From Uranotaenia lowii (taxonomy: Eukaryota; Arthropoda; Insecta; Diptera; Culicidae): 64,000 bases of DNA. This document shows, one piece after another, positions 1 to 11,037 of this stretch. The notes beneath the pieces were generated by a model. That model saw nothing but the letters and a program-made list of their open reading frames with translations, did not search any database and was not told the DNA's origin. Position 1 is the stretch's first letter, and every line of letters starts with the position of its first letter. The translations under genes were made by a program, and so were the position numbers. The DNA lies in contig NC_073693.1 of the NCBI RefSeq assembly GCF_029784155.1, positions 140,419,988-140,483,987 of the forward strand, read 5' to 3'.

Positions 1-189
1 TTGAAATTCAAATTAAAATTTATGTGAGAGTGTTTTCTTCTCGATCGGTTGCAAAATCTAGACATTATGGTAGAAACATGTACTATTTGTTTGTGTGCAC
101 GACTCTTTTGCTTGACCTTCACACTTAAATTGGTATCAATTAACTGCCTCCAACAAAATTATTGCACAAAACACTGAACTTTCAATGAA

Positions 190-1620
190 ACCCTCTTTTT
201 CTGTCCCATGGCCCGAATTTCGATAATTTAAACCAATTTTACGTTCCTCAAAACTGCCTTGTGCCATTTTTTCTTTTAAAATTATATGTAAAATAACGTC
301 AGGAACTTGAAAACAATGATCAGTGAATATAAACGCCCCTTTCGCCGACCTTTGACACGGAACATGCTACCTGGAGTCAATTGCTCATAGTTTATAACCC
401 TCATCTGAACATTTTCATCTCAATCCGATGCATGATCACGACAATATCGCGAAAACAGTGAGCAACTAACATGGAAGGCCTTTTTTTGACCACGATTCAA
501 AACTTGACACCTGAAATCAATTATCTTTTCTGTTAAACTCCCATGTGTCAATTTTCATTACAATTCTATGCTCAATCAAGAGAATATCGTAAAAACAGTG
601 AACAGATAATAACCCCTTTCGCCGACCCTTGAGTCAAGATTTGAAACCTGAAAGCAAAAGAGCGTCCCTCAAAACTCCTATGCGGGAATTTTCATCTCTA
701 TCCAATGTAGAATAACGTCAAAATCGCAAAAAACACTAAAGTTGGGTATGGACGACTCCTTCAGCCGACTTCTGATCCGCAAATCGATTGCTCGTCTTTC
801 AAAACACTCATGTGCAAATTTTCATCACAATCCGGTGTATAATAACGCCAATATCGCAAAAACATTAATCAGTGAATATGGATGACCCCTTTGGCCAACC
901 CCTGACCCTAAATTTGATAACTGTAATCGATTGCTCGTCTCTCAAAACACTCATGTGCAAATTTTCATCACAATCCAATTTAAAATAAAGCCAATATCGC
1001 AAAAACATTAATCAGTGGATATGGACGACCCCTTTTGCTGACCTCAAACCCTAAATTTGATAACTGTAATCGATTGCTCGTCTCTCAAATCTCTCATGTG
1101 CAAATTTTCATCACAATCCGATGTAAAATAACGCCAATATCGCAAAAACATAAATCAGTGGATAGGGACGCCCCCTTTTTCCGACCTCAAACCCCAAATT
1201 TGATAACTGTAATCGATTGCTCGTCTCTCAAAACACTCATGTGCAAATTTTCATCACAATCCAATGTAAAATAAAGCCAATATCGCAAAAACATTAATCA
1301 GTGGATATGGACGACCCCTTTTGCCGACCTCAAACCCTAAATTTGATAACTGTAATCGATTGCTCGTCTCTCAAAACACTCATGTGCAAATTTTCATCAC
1401 AATCCGATGTAAAATAACGCCAATATCGCAAAAACATAAATAAGTGGATATGGACGACCCCTTTGGCCAACCCCTGACCCTAAATTTGATAACTGTAATC
1501 GATTGCTCGTCTCTCAAAACACTCATGTGCAAATTTTCATCACAATCCGACGGAAAATAACGTCAATAACGTGAAAACAATATTTGTCTTGTATGGACGA
1601 CCCCCTTCAGAAGGGGTCGT
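190..1620. repeat. Tandem array, unit about 143 bp, about 10 copies
   Basis: The landmark cgattgctcgtctctcaaaa or a close variant recurs at 784, 928, 1071, 1213, 1357 and 1500, so the spacing is 142-144 bp. Older, more diverged units can be followed leftwards at about 650, 516, 378 and 231. Units near the right end agree best, so the array is graded from old (left) to young (right). Each unit also carries catgtgcaaattttcatcac and a gacgacccctttt segment. No conserved reading frame runs through the units. It may be a satellite-like block or the internal repeat of a larger mobile element whose tail follows. Confidence 0.9.
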
Positions 1621-1622
1621 CC
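1595..1622. repeat. Perfect hairpin closing the 143-bp array
   Basis: The arms ggacgacccc and ggggtcgtcc face each other across a short CTTCAGAA centre. The left arm is the usual GACGACCCC segment of the 143-bp unit; the right arm is its inverse and occurs only here, marking the end of the array. Confidence 0.8.
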
Positions 1623-1718
1623 AAAAATCTAAAAACATTTTTCATCATTCCAGGTCCTAATGAGCATCCATGCCAAATTTCAGATCTCTAGCTCTTAAGA
1701 CGGCTGAGTCTATAGAGG

Positions 1719-1780
1719 ACAAACAAACAAACAAACAAACAAACAAACATACAGATAATTGCTTTTTATATATATAGATT
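1719..1780 (+). repeat. (ACAA)n microsatellite and TA-rich tail
   Basis: About eight ACAA units (1719-1750) are followed by catacagataattgc and a short (TA)n run. A tetranucleotide run plus a TA-rich end looks like the 3' tail of a retroposon or of the element holding the 143-bp array. The family is not recognised. Confidence 0.6.
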
Positions 1781-2825
1781 GCGCATTTAAGCTGTTTCAC
1801 ATAATTTTGCTCCTCAAACTAACCAAACAAATTTCTACCACAAGCCTTAACCAAATGGAACATTGAGATCGCCTACTTCCCGAGCACAGTGTAAAATAAA
1901 ATCTCCCCCGAAAAGTATGCAAATTTGCGCTGCCTGGAGCGGAAAAACAAAAACCTGTATGTGTAAGCGATTTTCCATCCACACCAATTCAGTGCAATGG
2001 CATGGCGGGCGGAGACAATTTTGCTTGATTTATTAGCATAAATTTGGGGAAAATATAAATCGCCTATCGTATGCTCGGAAAGTTCTCCCGGGTGACTGTA
2101 AGCGGATTTTCCAACCGGTAGACCCAGTCCCAGTCTACGTCATATCTGGTGGATCCATTGTTCTCGCTTTTGTGAGCTCCAGGCTGGGGGAAAACAAAAG
2201 GCGACCGATTATTTTGGTTCTGGGAAGGTCTTTCTATCGCCTATTGGATGGACGATTCTGGAGCAGGGTCAGAGTTTTCCATTTATGATGATAAACAGAG
2301 AATCGATGTTCAACATTCACCATTCATCACTTTGAGGTAGTTGCGTAGATTTATAGGTAGAGGAAAATATCAATAATATTCAAATGCTGATTAATATATC
2401 ATGAATGATGAATCTAAAACATTCAATTTAACCGTTGAAATAAGGAAAGATCCCCATTACTTGAAAAAAAAAACTCTAAAAAATTTAGAAAATATCACAT
2501 TTTTTGATTTCAAATTATTCAAATTTCTTAGTTTTTCAAATATTTTTCATAAAATTTACTCCACGCTCCCTTCGACGTGAACTCATGTCTCTTTTTTGGA
2601 CCTTTAACTCGTTCGTCGCCATGGGACTCATATTCGGGCGACGACGGCTGTATTTCCTGAGAGGCCCAGTCACATCAAAAATGCAATTTAATTCACTAGC
2701 TTTCCGTTAGCGGATCAATTTTGTCGCTAAGTATTGATTGATCTAGCGATTTAAAAAAAATTCCCCTTTTTTAGGTTCCGCTAATTGAAGACCGCACACT
2801 TCCATGTATTTATATCAATCTCTCG
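1781..2825. other. Non-coding stretch with a GC-richer island (about 1880-2330)
   Basis: No supported gene. The island 1880-2330 stands out from the AT-rich surroundings. It contains two related segments, gtaagcgattttccatcc (1963) and gtaagcggattttccaacc (2098), plus several GGRA/TTYCC-type strings (for example ggggaaaa at 2047). These resemble Rel/NF-kB half sites, but chance matches are likely. The rest (2330-2825) is AT-rich with nothing recognisable. Confidence 0.35.
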
Positions 2826-2905
2826 AATTAGGTTGGAACAAATATCTATTTCTACTTTAGTCCCCCCCCCCCCCCCCCCTCTTCGAAATTTCCAAAAAAA
2901 AACCC
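2826..2905 (+). repeat. Dispersed repeat with poly-C tract, copy 1
   Basis: The order is ggaacaaatatc, a short spacer, gt, a run of about 20 C, then cttcgaaatttcc and gaaggggga. The same order occurs at 14893-14992 and, inverted with a short C/G run, at 7785-7845. This makes it a dispersed repeat family with a length-variable poly-C, not an isolated homopolymer. Confidence 0.6.
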
Positions 2906-4433
2906 GAAGGGGGAGATAACCCATGTAACACTGTTTCATTTATAAGACTCTACAGCCCTCTTTTAAAACTAAAACTTACAGCCGGTTAGAAAACCTAAAA
3001 TGTTGCTTGGGAAATAAAATAAATAAAATATTTCATGTAAATTTCGAAAAAAAAATCAACTATCCGATAGATTACAAGACTTAAAAACAAATATTTAAAG
3101 ATGGAAATTATTTTACAGTTTATATTCTTGATTCTATTGAATTTTTGTTAAAAAATCACTTGATTTATTGGTTTTGTGCTATGATATTTTATGCAATTTT
3201 GCTGCATACAAGCTTTTGTGCAATTTATTCCAATTTATACGTTTCCCCCACCCCCACCCCCTTTTGTTTTCAAGTGGATGAGATATCTTCTTTTCACAAT
3301 ACCGTTTTTTTAGAGATTTTAGAGATGAGTTCACATAAAAATAAGATAAAAACACCATAAATTGAATTTACATTGTTAAACTTCATTGTAGCCTTTGTTT
3401 CATGTTCATATAGAAACAAAATGTAATAAACTGCACAAAAGTCACACTATCTACTTTGCACAAAACCAACAGATCGAGTAAATTGTTAACCAAAATTTAA
3501 AAAAAAAAGATATACCTAGTTCCCATCGTCTACATTCTTTTTGTTTTGCTCTTGTAGTTGTTCGAAAATATTTTGTTCCTCTCTCTTTCCTTCCAGTGAG
3601 GAGCTAGAAGATGGGGAGGGGGTTACTTTACAATTTTCAGCATTACTGGAAAACTAATAAAGCAAATGGAACCAAATTTGGCATGGGAAGGTTTTTGATT
3701 ACCAGAAATGTTTTTATTGTATTTTGAGAACCTTCCGTTCTTCCATTTGGTAAATCTCAAGAGGAGAGAGTGCTCATTTACAATTTTTACATTACACAGG
3801 AACTTACCCAGCAAATGGAACTAAATTAGGCTTGGGAGGGTATTTTAGCACAAGGAATGTTTCTGTGAATATTTCGTACAAATGCCTTCTTCCAGTGCAC
3901 AGTGGTCCAAATCAAACATTTAGCGAAACAAAATTAATAACACAAAATCGGTACGTTTTAGACAAATCATTTGTTCTACAAAGTTACTTCATATAACAAG
4001 CGCTTTCTTTTAAAAAGGTGAGCTAATCGGACGTGTGATACTAATTTCTTTCGGTGAATAGATAGAGTATAGAAATGCTCAAGAAAGCTATAGATTTTAC
4101 TTTTGATGAACCTTTGCTGCACACACTAAAGTCGTGCAAAGGAACGGTGTCGCTCTATGATTTTTTTAGATTAAAAAAGTAGGGCGTGTCTAAAACACCG
4201 GTTTTTGCTTATAACTTTTTCTATAGAAGCTCTACAAGTTTGATGTGTTCTAAACACTTTCTCAACACAACAAAACGCATCTTTTTTCGAAGACTGGTTA
4301 TGGAAACAACTTTGGCATGGGAAAGCATTTGGATACGTTTAATGGTTATTGGCTTATTTGAGACTTCTTTCTCCTTCAATTGGGGATACAGTTAGGGAAG
4401 ACGGGTCGTTCCGCATCGGCAGGTGAGCGAATA
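2906..4433. repeat. Non-coding stretch with degenerate 'caaatggaac...catggga' repeats
   Basis: No gene is supported. Two diverged units begin caaatggaac at 3663 and 3814 (about 151 bp apart), each followed by a ttggcatggga-like and an ...aatgttt segment. A further relative lies near 4300. They belong to the same family as the array at 5925-6420. The remaining sequence (2906-3590, 3900-4290) is AT-rich and featureless. Confidence 0.45.
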
Positions 4434-4435
4434 TA

Positions 4436-5287
4436 GGGGAAAAGTTCATATAACGCCCCATGAGGCTAATACGCGCCACCCTTGTTTTGAAGAATCTGAA
4501 ACATTTTAAGCCTGCAAAATATTACCAACTTGTTCTAAATGCTGTGATTGGTCATGGCAAGTATGAATTTTTCCTTAAAATGCTCCTGTGTCGTGATAAT
4601 TTCACAATTTAGGTTTTTCTTCATTTCGATCTAAATTTTAAAACACTTTCAATAAGGTGTCACCAAGCAGAGAAAAACGAATAAGACAATATTTTCTGAC
4701 ACATCGATAGAGGAGAATCTAAACTATGATTTAATACTAAAAAATTATACCGAACTCGCTATGGTATGTTTTTTATGGGTATGTTCTATCACGGCCCACG
4801 CGCTCGTTATAACGCGCCAATCGTAGTAGGCTGAAAATAGCATTAATTTTTCAAAAAGGCCAATTTTCATTGAAAATGAACAAAAAGTCTAAAACCTTAT
4901 TTTGAGCCTTAATTCTGCCCAAAAAATCTACTTTAATTTTTTTTTTAATTTTTGATTAGTCCATTTTGATTTTATTTTCATTCAAAGTGTCTGTAAATAT
5001 TGGTGTGTTTTCGGTCTTCGGCTTCTTTCGGGTGTGTTCGGCTGCTAGGCGCGTATTGAATACACGGCGGCGCGTATTTGCAACACAGTTTTGTTCTGTG
5101 GCTTTGAATAAGGTTTTTAAAAATCAAGTTTTGAAGCAACTATAGCAATTTGAGTAATAAAAAACCACAGGCATTTGCAGAAAACAATTTTCTTCAACGA
5201 TTGCACTCATTTTTAACACAATTTGTACGTGGAATACATAGAAAATCAGCGATTCGCTTAGCTGGCGCATAATAGGGCATGTTCCCC
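4436..5287. mobile_element. TA-flanked MITE, 852 bp
   Basis: The left end reads ggggaaaagttcatataacg and the right end, inverted, ggggaacatgccctattatg. TA flanks both ends (4434-4435, 5288-5289), as expected for Tc1/mariner-type insertion. No transposase frame is inside. The right end lies 52 bp upstream of a candidate splice acceptor, so the element sits in the presumed upstream intron of the next feature. Confidence 0.65.
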
Positions 5288-5339
5288 TAATTCGGATAAA
5301 AACGGATCGGATAAACATCTTTTTTTTTTTAATTCCCAG

Positions 5340-5624
5340 GTAACGGTTACCTCTACATGCATAAATCTACATCATTCAGCCCCGACGTCAAACCAGGTTG
5401 GTGCTGGTAGTATCCAGTTTATCAATAACGGCCCCAACACGGTGAGTTACAAAATAGCAAAGGAAACCTTTGAGAAAAAGAGAAACAATGTTTGTTTTGT
5501 ACAGCGCCGTTGTTCGGAAGCTAAAGGCACTGTTGGCTCCAGCTTAGTCGGTCGGGCCAAGCCTGAGCAGAACCAGCCGGGAGCAGACAGCGGAGGTGCT
5601 CCGAGCAGTGGTGCGTACCCGTGA
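5340..5624 (+). CDS. Candidate 3'-terminal exon pair of an unrecognised gene
   Basis: A polypyrimidine run and CAG acceptor (5328-5339) precede an open exon, 5340-5441 (34 codons, beginning VTVTSTCINL, ending INNGPNT). It ends in a GTGAGT donor. A 63-bp intron ends ttgttttgtacag. The second exon, 5505-5621, stays in the same phase for 39 codons (RRCSEAKGTV ... SSGAYP) and stops at TGA 5622. Exons are GC-richer (roughly 50-60%) than the intron (about a third GC). No start codon fits, so the 5' end would lie upstream, beyond the MITE. The intron is a multiple of three without stops, so retention would keep the frame. A second frame of the first exon (NGYLYMHKS...) is also open for 23 codons. 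The Ser/Gly/Pro-rich tail has no recognised domain. Confidence 0.45.
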   Translation, partial: VTVTSTCINLHHSAPTSNQVGAGSIQFINNGPNTVSYKIAKETFEKKRNNVCFVQRRCSEAKGTVGSSLVGRAKPEQNQPGADSGGAPSSGAYP

Positions 5625-5920
5625 AGCAGTGCAACCATGCAGGGTTGCCAGACATTCCCGTGATATTCAGCTGTGATAAACCTCTGCCGTCCAATAGCTG
5701 TGGTAACGAATGTTTGTGCTTTTTGGATGTTGTCTTTGTTAATTGAAGTAGGAAACGGGCCCGTGAGTAATTATGTAAGCTAGCTTAAGTTTATAAGATG
5801 TCGTGTGTCAGTGCAAATTGCTTCAAGTTTTGGGTTTCGCGTGTTTGTGTTTTGGGTTATAGTAAGCCGTGCAGCACACACTGGAAATCGGTGGTGCTCA
5901 ACTTGTTTCAACTTATCTAA
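5625..5920 (+). other. Possible 3' UTR / intergenic
   Basis: GC-richer than its surroundings for the first 150 bases, then AT-rich. It contains no convincing ORF and no clear AATAAA close to the stop codon. It is either the untranslated end of the preceding candidate gene or plain intergenic DNA. Confidence 0.3.
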
Positions 5921-5924
5921 CAAA

Positions 5925-6420
5925 TGGAACAAAATATGACATGAGAACAATCGTACAATCGAGCAAATGGAACAGAATTTGGGATGGGAGTGAATTGGAA
6001 TACACGGAATGCCCTGAATTTGGCATGAGAGGATATTAGAGCACAAGAAATGTTTTTCCGGTGGTTTAGCACCCTTCCCTCTACTCAGTGGAACGATAAA
6101 AAGTGGGAAGAGGGTCACTCATTCAATTTTTATAATATTTCGATAACTTATCGAGAAAATGAAACGAAATTTGCATGGGAGCATATTTGCGTACGGGCAA
6201 TGTTTCTTCGATGGTTTGAAACCACTTTCTCCTGCCAGAGGGGAGATAAAGAGATCACAGGATCACATTTTTTTTTAATAACTCGAAAACTTATCGAGAA
6301 TGGAGCCATATTTGACATAGGATCGTATTTGTATTGAAGGAAATTTATTCTGATGTTTTGAAACCCCTTCTTTCCATTAGGGGTCAATCTCACAATTTGT
6401 ATAATAGTTCGAGAAGGAAT
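5925..6420. repeat. Degenerate tandem array, unit about 136 bp
   Basis: Units carry, in order, a caatttttataat segment, cgagaacttatcgag, aaatggaac...ttggcatggga, ...caagaaatgttt and a gaaacc..cttcc..cagagggg segment. Two units at about 6126-6262 and 6263-6390 align well; partial ones occur at 5925, 5954 and 5996. The short ORFs here on both strands are accounted for by the repeat. Confidence 0.6.
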
Positions 6421-6721
6421 AGGTAAAATAAGTTTTCCGTGACGTTATTCTGTTACAAAAAAAATCTGACAGTTTGAGAACCTCTCCACATTAAAAATAA
6501 ACAGTGAAGATTCCATATATAAGAAAATATTTTGGCATAAAGTAATAAACTTATGAAGCAAATAAATATAGAGTCATTAAAAGGATTCAAACACGGATAA
6601 TAAAAATTTTGAGATTTCAGAATAATAAAAGTTGCAAGTATATGTCGAAAAAACATTTTAATGATTTTGAAATTGAATTGAAAATTTTGTGCAAATAAAT
6701 GATAAGTTAAATAACTAAGTA

Positions 6722-7674
6722 CCGTAAACTGGGGGAACTTTGATCAACATGAGATTTTTGCAGATAATCATTGTTTACTAAGTATTTAGTTAAAATATCT
6801 GGAAACTGTTTACTACGTTTGAAAATCTATGAATTGAGCTACAAAAAAGCTAAATTTAGTTTTCATTAAGAGATTTATTTTGTTATTTAAAATGTAATTT
6901 TATTATCTTAAAATATCTGTTTGAAATTTGATCAGGAGAGATGTTTGTTTGTGAGCCTTTAAACAAACAAACATCTCTCCTGATCAAATTTAAGCATTCA
7001 GGAGCAAATGAGTGGTTTAATGTGAAAGTTAAACTTTTTTTCTTGGATAAGATGTATTATCGTGTTATTTTCATGGTCATTTGATGAGAATTTTTGGATA
7101 TTATAAAAAATGGTCATTTTCCATGAAAAATCCCTAATAGAAAAATAGATAAAAACCCTATCAAACGATTAAGTTTGAAGAAAGAACATGGGAACAGTGC
7201 GAAGACTTAGGGAATTGCAAGAAGGTAAAATTTCATTTGTTTTTAAGGTCAAAAAAATTGAGGAATGTTTATAATTTTTGCCCCTAAATGTATGCGGCAA
7301 CATTCTCCATCTTTTGAGTATATTTGTATTTGAAAGAAAACGTTGAAAAATTCAATTGAGTCCAAACAAAAAATTACTGTTATCGATGTTTTGAGATTTC
7401 TATACAAAATGGCATTAAAACATTAAATTTGAAGTTGTTAAGATACGGAAAAACCAGAGTGATTAAAAATACCCCGAAACCCGAAATCTGGTTTTGTAAC
7501 AAACATTTAATTATAACCACCAATGTCGTATGAATTAACTGCAATCAATGATCATGTTTAATACTTCCTACCTCAGTAAGTGTTTTAAAACTTTCAGGTG
7601 TTACGAAAAAGCAACCCCTTCCAAAATATTCAAAAATGAATGAAAAAAGTGATCAAAGTTCCCCCAGTTTACGG
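6722..7674. mobile_element. MITE of the CCGTNAAC family, copy 1, 953 bp
   Basis: The terminal inverted repeats are perfect over at least 24 bp: the left end starts ccgtaaactgggggaacttt and the right end is its inverse. TA flanks both sides (6720-6721, 7675-7676). It shares internal segments (for example cccctaaatgtatgc and aaaaattactg) with the element at 9350-10302, which has the same length. No transposase is encoded. An internal 29-bp palindrome is listed separately. Confidence 0.85.
6924..6991. repeat. Perfect 29-bp inverted repeat with 10-bp loop
   Basis: The arm 6924-6952 (aaatttgatcaggagagatg then tttgtttgt) is exactly inverted at 6963-6991, with gagcctttaa between. It lies inside the 953-bp MITE. 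It would form a stable RNA hairpin or DNA cruciform. The sister copy does not visibly share it. Confidence 0.9.
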
Positions 7675-7784
7675 TACCACAAAATTCAATATTTGTTGCA
7701 GGTCAGCTAGTCATTGTAAAAAAAATTCGATCAATTTATCGAAATGAAATCCTTGAAACTTTATTTATTTCCTTTTGAGGAGTT

Positions 7785-7845
7785 GGAAAATCGGAAGGGG
7801 GAAGGGCGTTACAGAAGAAGAATTTAATATTTGTTCCGGCCTTAA
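7785..7845 (-). repeat. Dispersed poly-C repeat, copy 3 (inverted, short tract)
   Basis: Read on the minus strand it gives ccggaacaaatatt, a spacer, then cccttcccccttccgatttt. This is the order seen in the copies at 2826 and 14893, with only a five-base C run. Confidence 0.5.
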
Positions 7846-7854
7846 TGTTGGTCA

Positions 7855-7985
7855 TCAGTTAGCGATTAGCGATTAGCGCTTTAAGCTTAAAGCATTAACT
7901 TTTTCGGCAAATTTAGCGTATTTAATTAGCGATCGATAACTTTGAATGAGTTAGCGATTCAATTAGCGGCTTTATTTTTGGTTAG
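7855..7985. repeat. Cluster of TTAGCG motifs
   Basis: TTAGCG occurs about eight times within 130 bp, including three in a row (agttagcgattagcgattagcg). A perfect 16-bp palindrome, gctttaagcttaaagc, lies at 7878-7893. Related strings occur at 2703-2750. It could be a degenerate short tandem repeat or a multi-site binding region. Confidence 0.6.
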
Positions 7986-8430
7986 CGATGCAGAACACTA
8001 AATAATATTATGCATCACATCGAACGTAGTTTTATCAAAATTGATACACTGCTGATGTTCAAATGATTTTTTAAAGTTGGACAACATCAATTTGTTGCAA
8101 ACAATATTGTGCAATATGGCCATTCGCAAGGAATCACCCAACATGCAACACGAGACTTATCTGCTGAAAGGTTGACTACTGAATGGCACAGCAAGAGAAG
8201 CAAACACACACAACCGCACGGCAGCTATCGGGAGAGAGCAGAGACTAAGCTGTCAGTGCTGTCTCTCACACATTAGATAGCCGCCTACCACACAAATATT
8301 ACGGCAGCCATTGAGCTTAAAATAATTTGGGCGATCCAAATTAACACGAAACACGAAATCATGTTTATGGTTAGACGTTAAATTGTGGCTTAGTCAGGAT
8401 GTTCGAAAATTTTGCAATCAACGATCAGGC
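7986..8430. other. Non-coding stretch, moderately GC-rich 8130-8330
   Basis: No reading frame is supported. The 8130-8330 segment contains gggagagagcagagac and is richer in GC than its flanks. This could be a regulatory island or an unrecognised old repeat. Confidence 0.25.
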
Positions 8431-9349
8431 CAGGGGCGGTCCTAGAGTTGGCTCTTGGGGGGGGGGGGGATTTTCCAAATTTTCAAAAATCAGTCAATAT
8501 GAAGGAACATAATAACTGGTGAAAAAACGATTATTTTGAAAAAGCGAAAAAAGAGCGAGGATTACGGGCGGGTGGGGGGGCGGTGTGGTGGATATTATAG
8601 GGTTGCCACTTTCAAATGAATATAAGCTGAACAGCTCCTCCCTCACTTCAATTTCACTGAACAAGATCAGATGTATTTCGGAAAATATGAAATAAGAGAA
8701 GAAATAAAATATGAAAAAAAAGAAAATTGTCAAAATTTGTATATCTGGTAGTTTGAAATTGTCACTTTCAAAGATCTTTAAAGAAATTCTTGTTTAAAAT
8801 GTCATTTTACAAATGAAAATTATACACACGTTGTTGAGCTTCTGAATATTAGTTTCAGTTCATTATTGCTACGAATTTCAAACTGATTAACGGTGATTAA
8901 TTTATTCATTAGAGTAATTTACTGAATAGTTATTTTGAAATTTCGTAATATTATTTTCAATTTGGAAACACAATCTTTGTTCAAAATTCTGGTTTAGATT
9001 TTCAAAATTCTCAATATAAAAAATCAACACTCTTAATATAAATTTAGTTGAAAATAAGATTTTCAAATTCAGATACTGAAGTATGTAGCTTCTGGAAAAT
9101 AATTTTAATTGATTTGATTTTCAGATTTCAATACAAAATTTTTAATTTTAATTGTACTGAAACAAATGTAATAAGCACCTATTAATTATATAGAAAGCGA
9201 AAAATCGTTTTTTTTTTTCATGTAGGTTCCTATTCATAATCCCAAAATCTTGAAATGATATTGATTTATAATTAAAAGAACAAGGAATGAAGCCATGAAG
9301 GGTTAATTTAGTGAAGAGTATTTATCAATTACAATTGAAATAGCATATA

Positions 9350-10302
9350 CCGTCAAACGGGGCATAATGCAACAGCGGGGATAGATGCAACATTTATTTA
9401 ACACCACACTGAATCAATTTTTAATTTAATGTATTGTAATAAAACTATCTTTTCATGATTACAAAATGATGATGACATAATTTTTCGCATATTAAGCTAG
9501 TTTTTGAAAGTTTTTTAGTTTTGTATATAATTTGAAAATTCCAGCATTAATTGTACAAATTTCAACATTTTTCGCTGCCGTAAAAAAAATACCCAGTATG
9601 ACGGATTGGCTTGATAATATTACCTACAAATTTTTAACTGATTTCTTCATGCTATACCAACACTTTTGGTGTAAAAATAAACTTCGAACAATCACTAATT
9701 TTTTTTAAATAAATATTTTTATAATTCAGTTAGGTGTCTGGGGTAAAAAGCAACAAAATGGAAATCAAAGAAACACCTAGTAAGTCTCGTTTCCATGTGC
9801 TGGAATATGAATGTTTTGTATCACGCGTTTGTAAACATTGGAATTTCATTCATCCAAACATTTATTTTTTATGATTTTAGCTTGTAGAATTTTTCATAGT
9901 ATTATTTCACCCCTAAATGTATGCAGCATACTTATTTTCAGAAAAAATGTGAAAATTAGTTTTTACAGGACAAAAAATTACTGCAATTGGTGTTTTCATG
10001 CGTGATGGTCTTTAAGGCATCGCAAATACATTAAAAACCATAAATTTTCATACGTGTTCAAAAGATTTTTCATTTAAAACAAAATTTGTTGCAAGTTACC
10101 CCATTTTCTATGGAGGATTAAAATCGCATATTTTTAGAGAATTAAAAATAACTAAAGGAACCAATAGTTTTTCTAACTACGCCAATTTGATGTCTCAGCA
10201 TCCTTAAAACTTTTGATGCATAAAGGGTAGGATTAACTGTGGACATAAGTTTTTTAGAAGCCATTGAAGTTGGAAATTGTTGCTTGTTGCCCCAGTTGAT
10301 GG
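9350..10302. mobile_element. MITE of the CCGTNAAC family, copy 2, 953 bp
   Basis: The left end is ccgtcaaacggggcataatg and the right end, inverted, is ccatcaactggggcaacaag. TA flanks lie at 9348-9349 and 10303-10304. Its length equals the copy at 6722-7674 and it shares internal blocks with it (cccctaaatgtatgc, aaaaattactg). Its ends are more diverged than those of copy 1, so it is older. Confidence 0.75.
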
Positions 10303-10929
10303 TATCCATAGGTTTGATACTATACAACCTTAAACTGGATTTTAACTTGAAACTTCAAAATTTTTATGTGGATGAGCTGAAGACAGTTTCGGCGATATGA
10401 TTTGTGTAGATCTTGAAATCCAGCAGTATAAGTTAAAAGTCACAAAAAGCTCTTTCGAATGTTAGCTTGATGGATTGCCTTGTTGCCGAAAAAATAATCG
10501 ACTGATAACGGGAAAGTTTTAATCCACAACGGAAAAAGTAAAACATAGCCAAACTGATTTTGGAAAAATTTGGCATTCTAAATTCGATTTTGTCGGATTT
10601 TTGTCGGAAAACTTAAGTTTTGTCGAAAAGGAAAGTTAAGAGTTTAATCGATCAATGATAACTGATGAAGCAGCTGACTTACATGAACAAAAAATAATTA
10701 TTTTGAATCTATAAATTATCTTTCATTTTTTCATCAAAGCAGATTTTAGGAGAGAATGCGTCTAAGTAGCAAATTCCCGAAAAAACAATACAGATTTTCT
10801 TTCTAAAAAACAGTGATTTGAAAAAAACTAAATTTAAATTTTTCTTTAAATTTCATAGTTTTGTCATCCAGAAGTCATGGTAAATTATTCACAGTCTTCA
10901 GAAAAATTGATCATGAAGTTGGAATTTTT

Positions 10930-11037
10930 TTTTCTAAATCATTTTGATACTATACACTTTTGCTGAAATGTGCACAATTTTTTTTCTAAATCCTTTTGAT
11001 ACTATACACTTTTGCTGAAATGTGCAAAAATTTTTGA
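10930..11037. repeat. Tandem duplication, 52-bp unit
   Basis: The segment beginning ctaaatcattttgatactat at 10934 recurs at 10986 with a single early mismatch, through ctgaaatgtgcaa. Only two copies exist and they are near-identical, so this is a recent local duplication. Confidence 0.9.
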
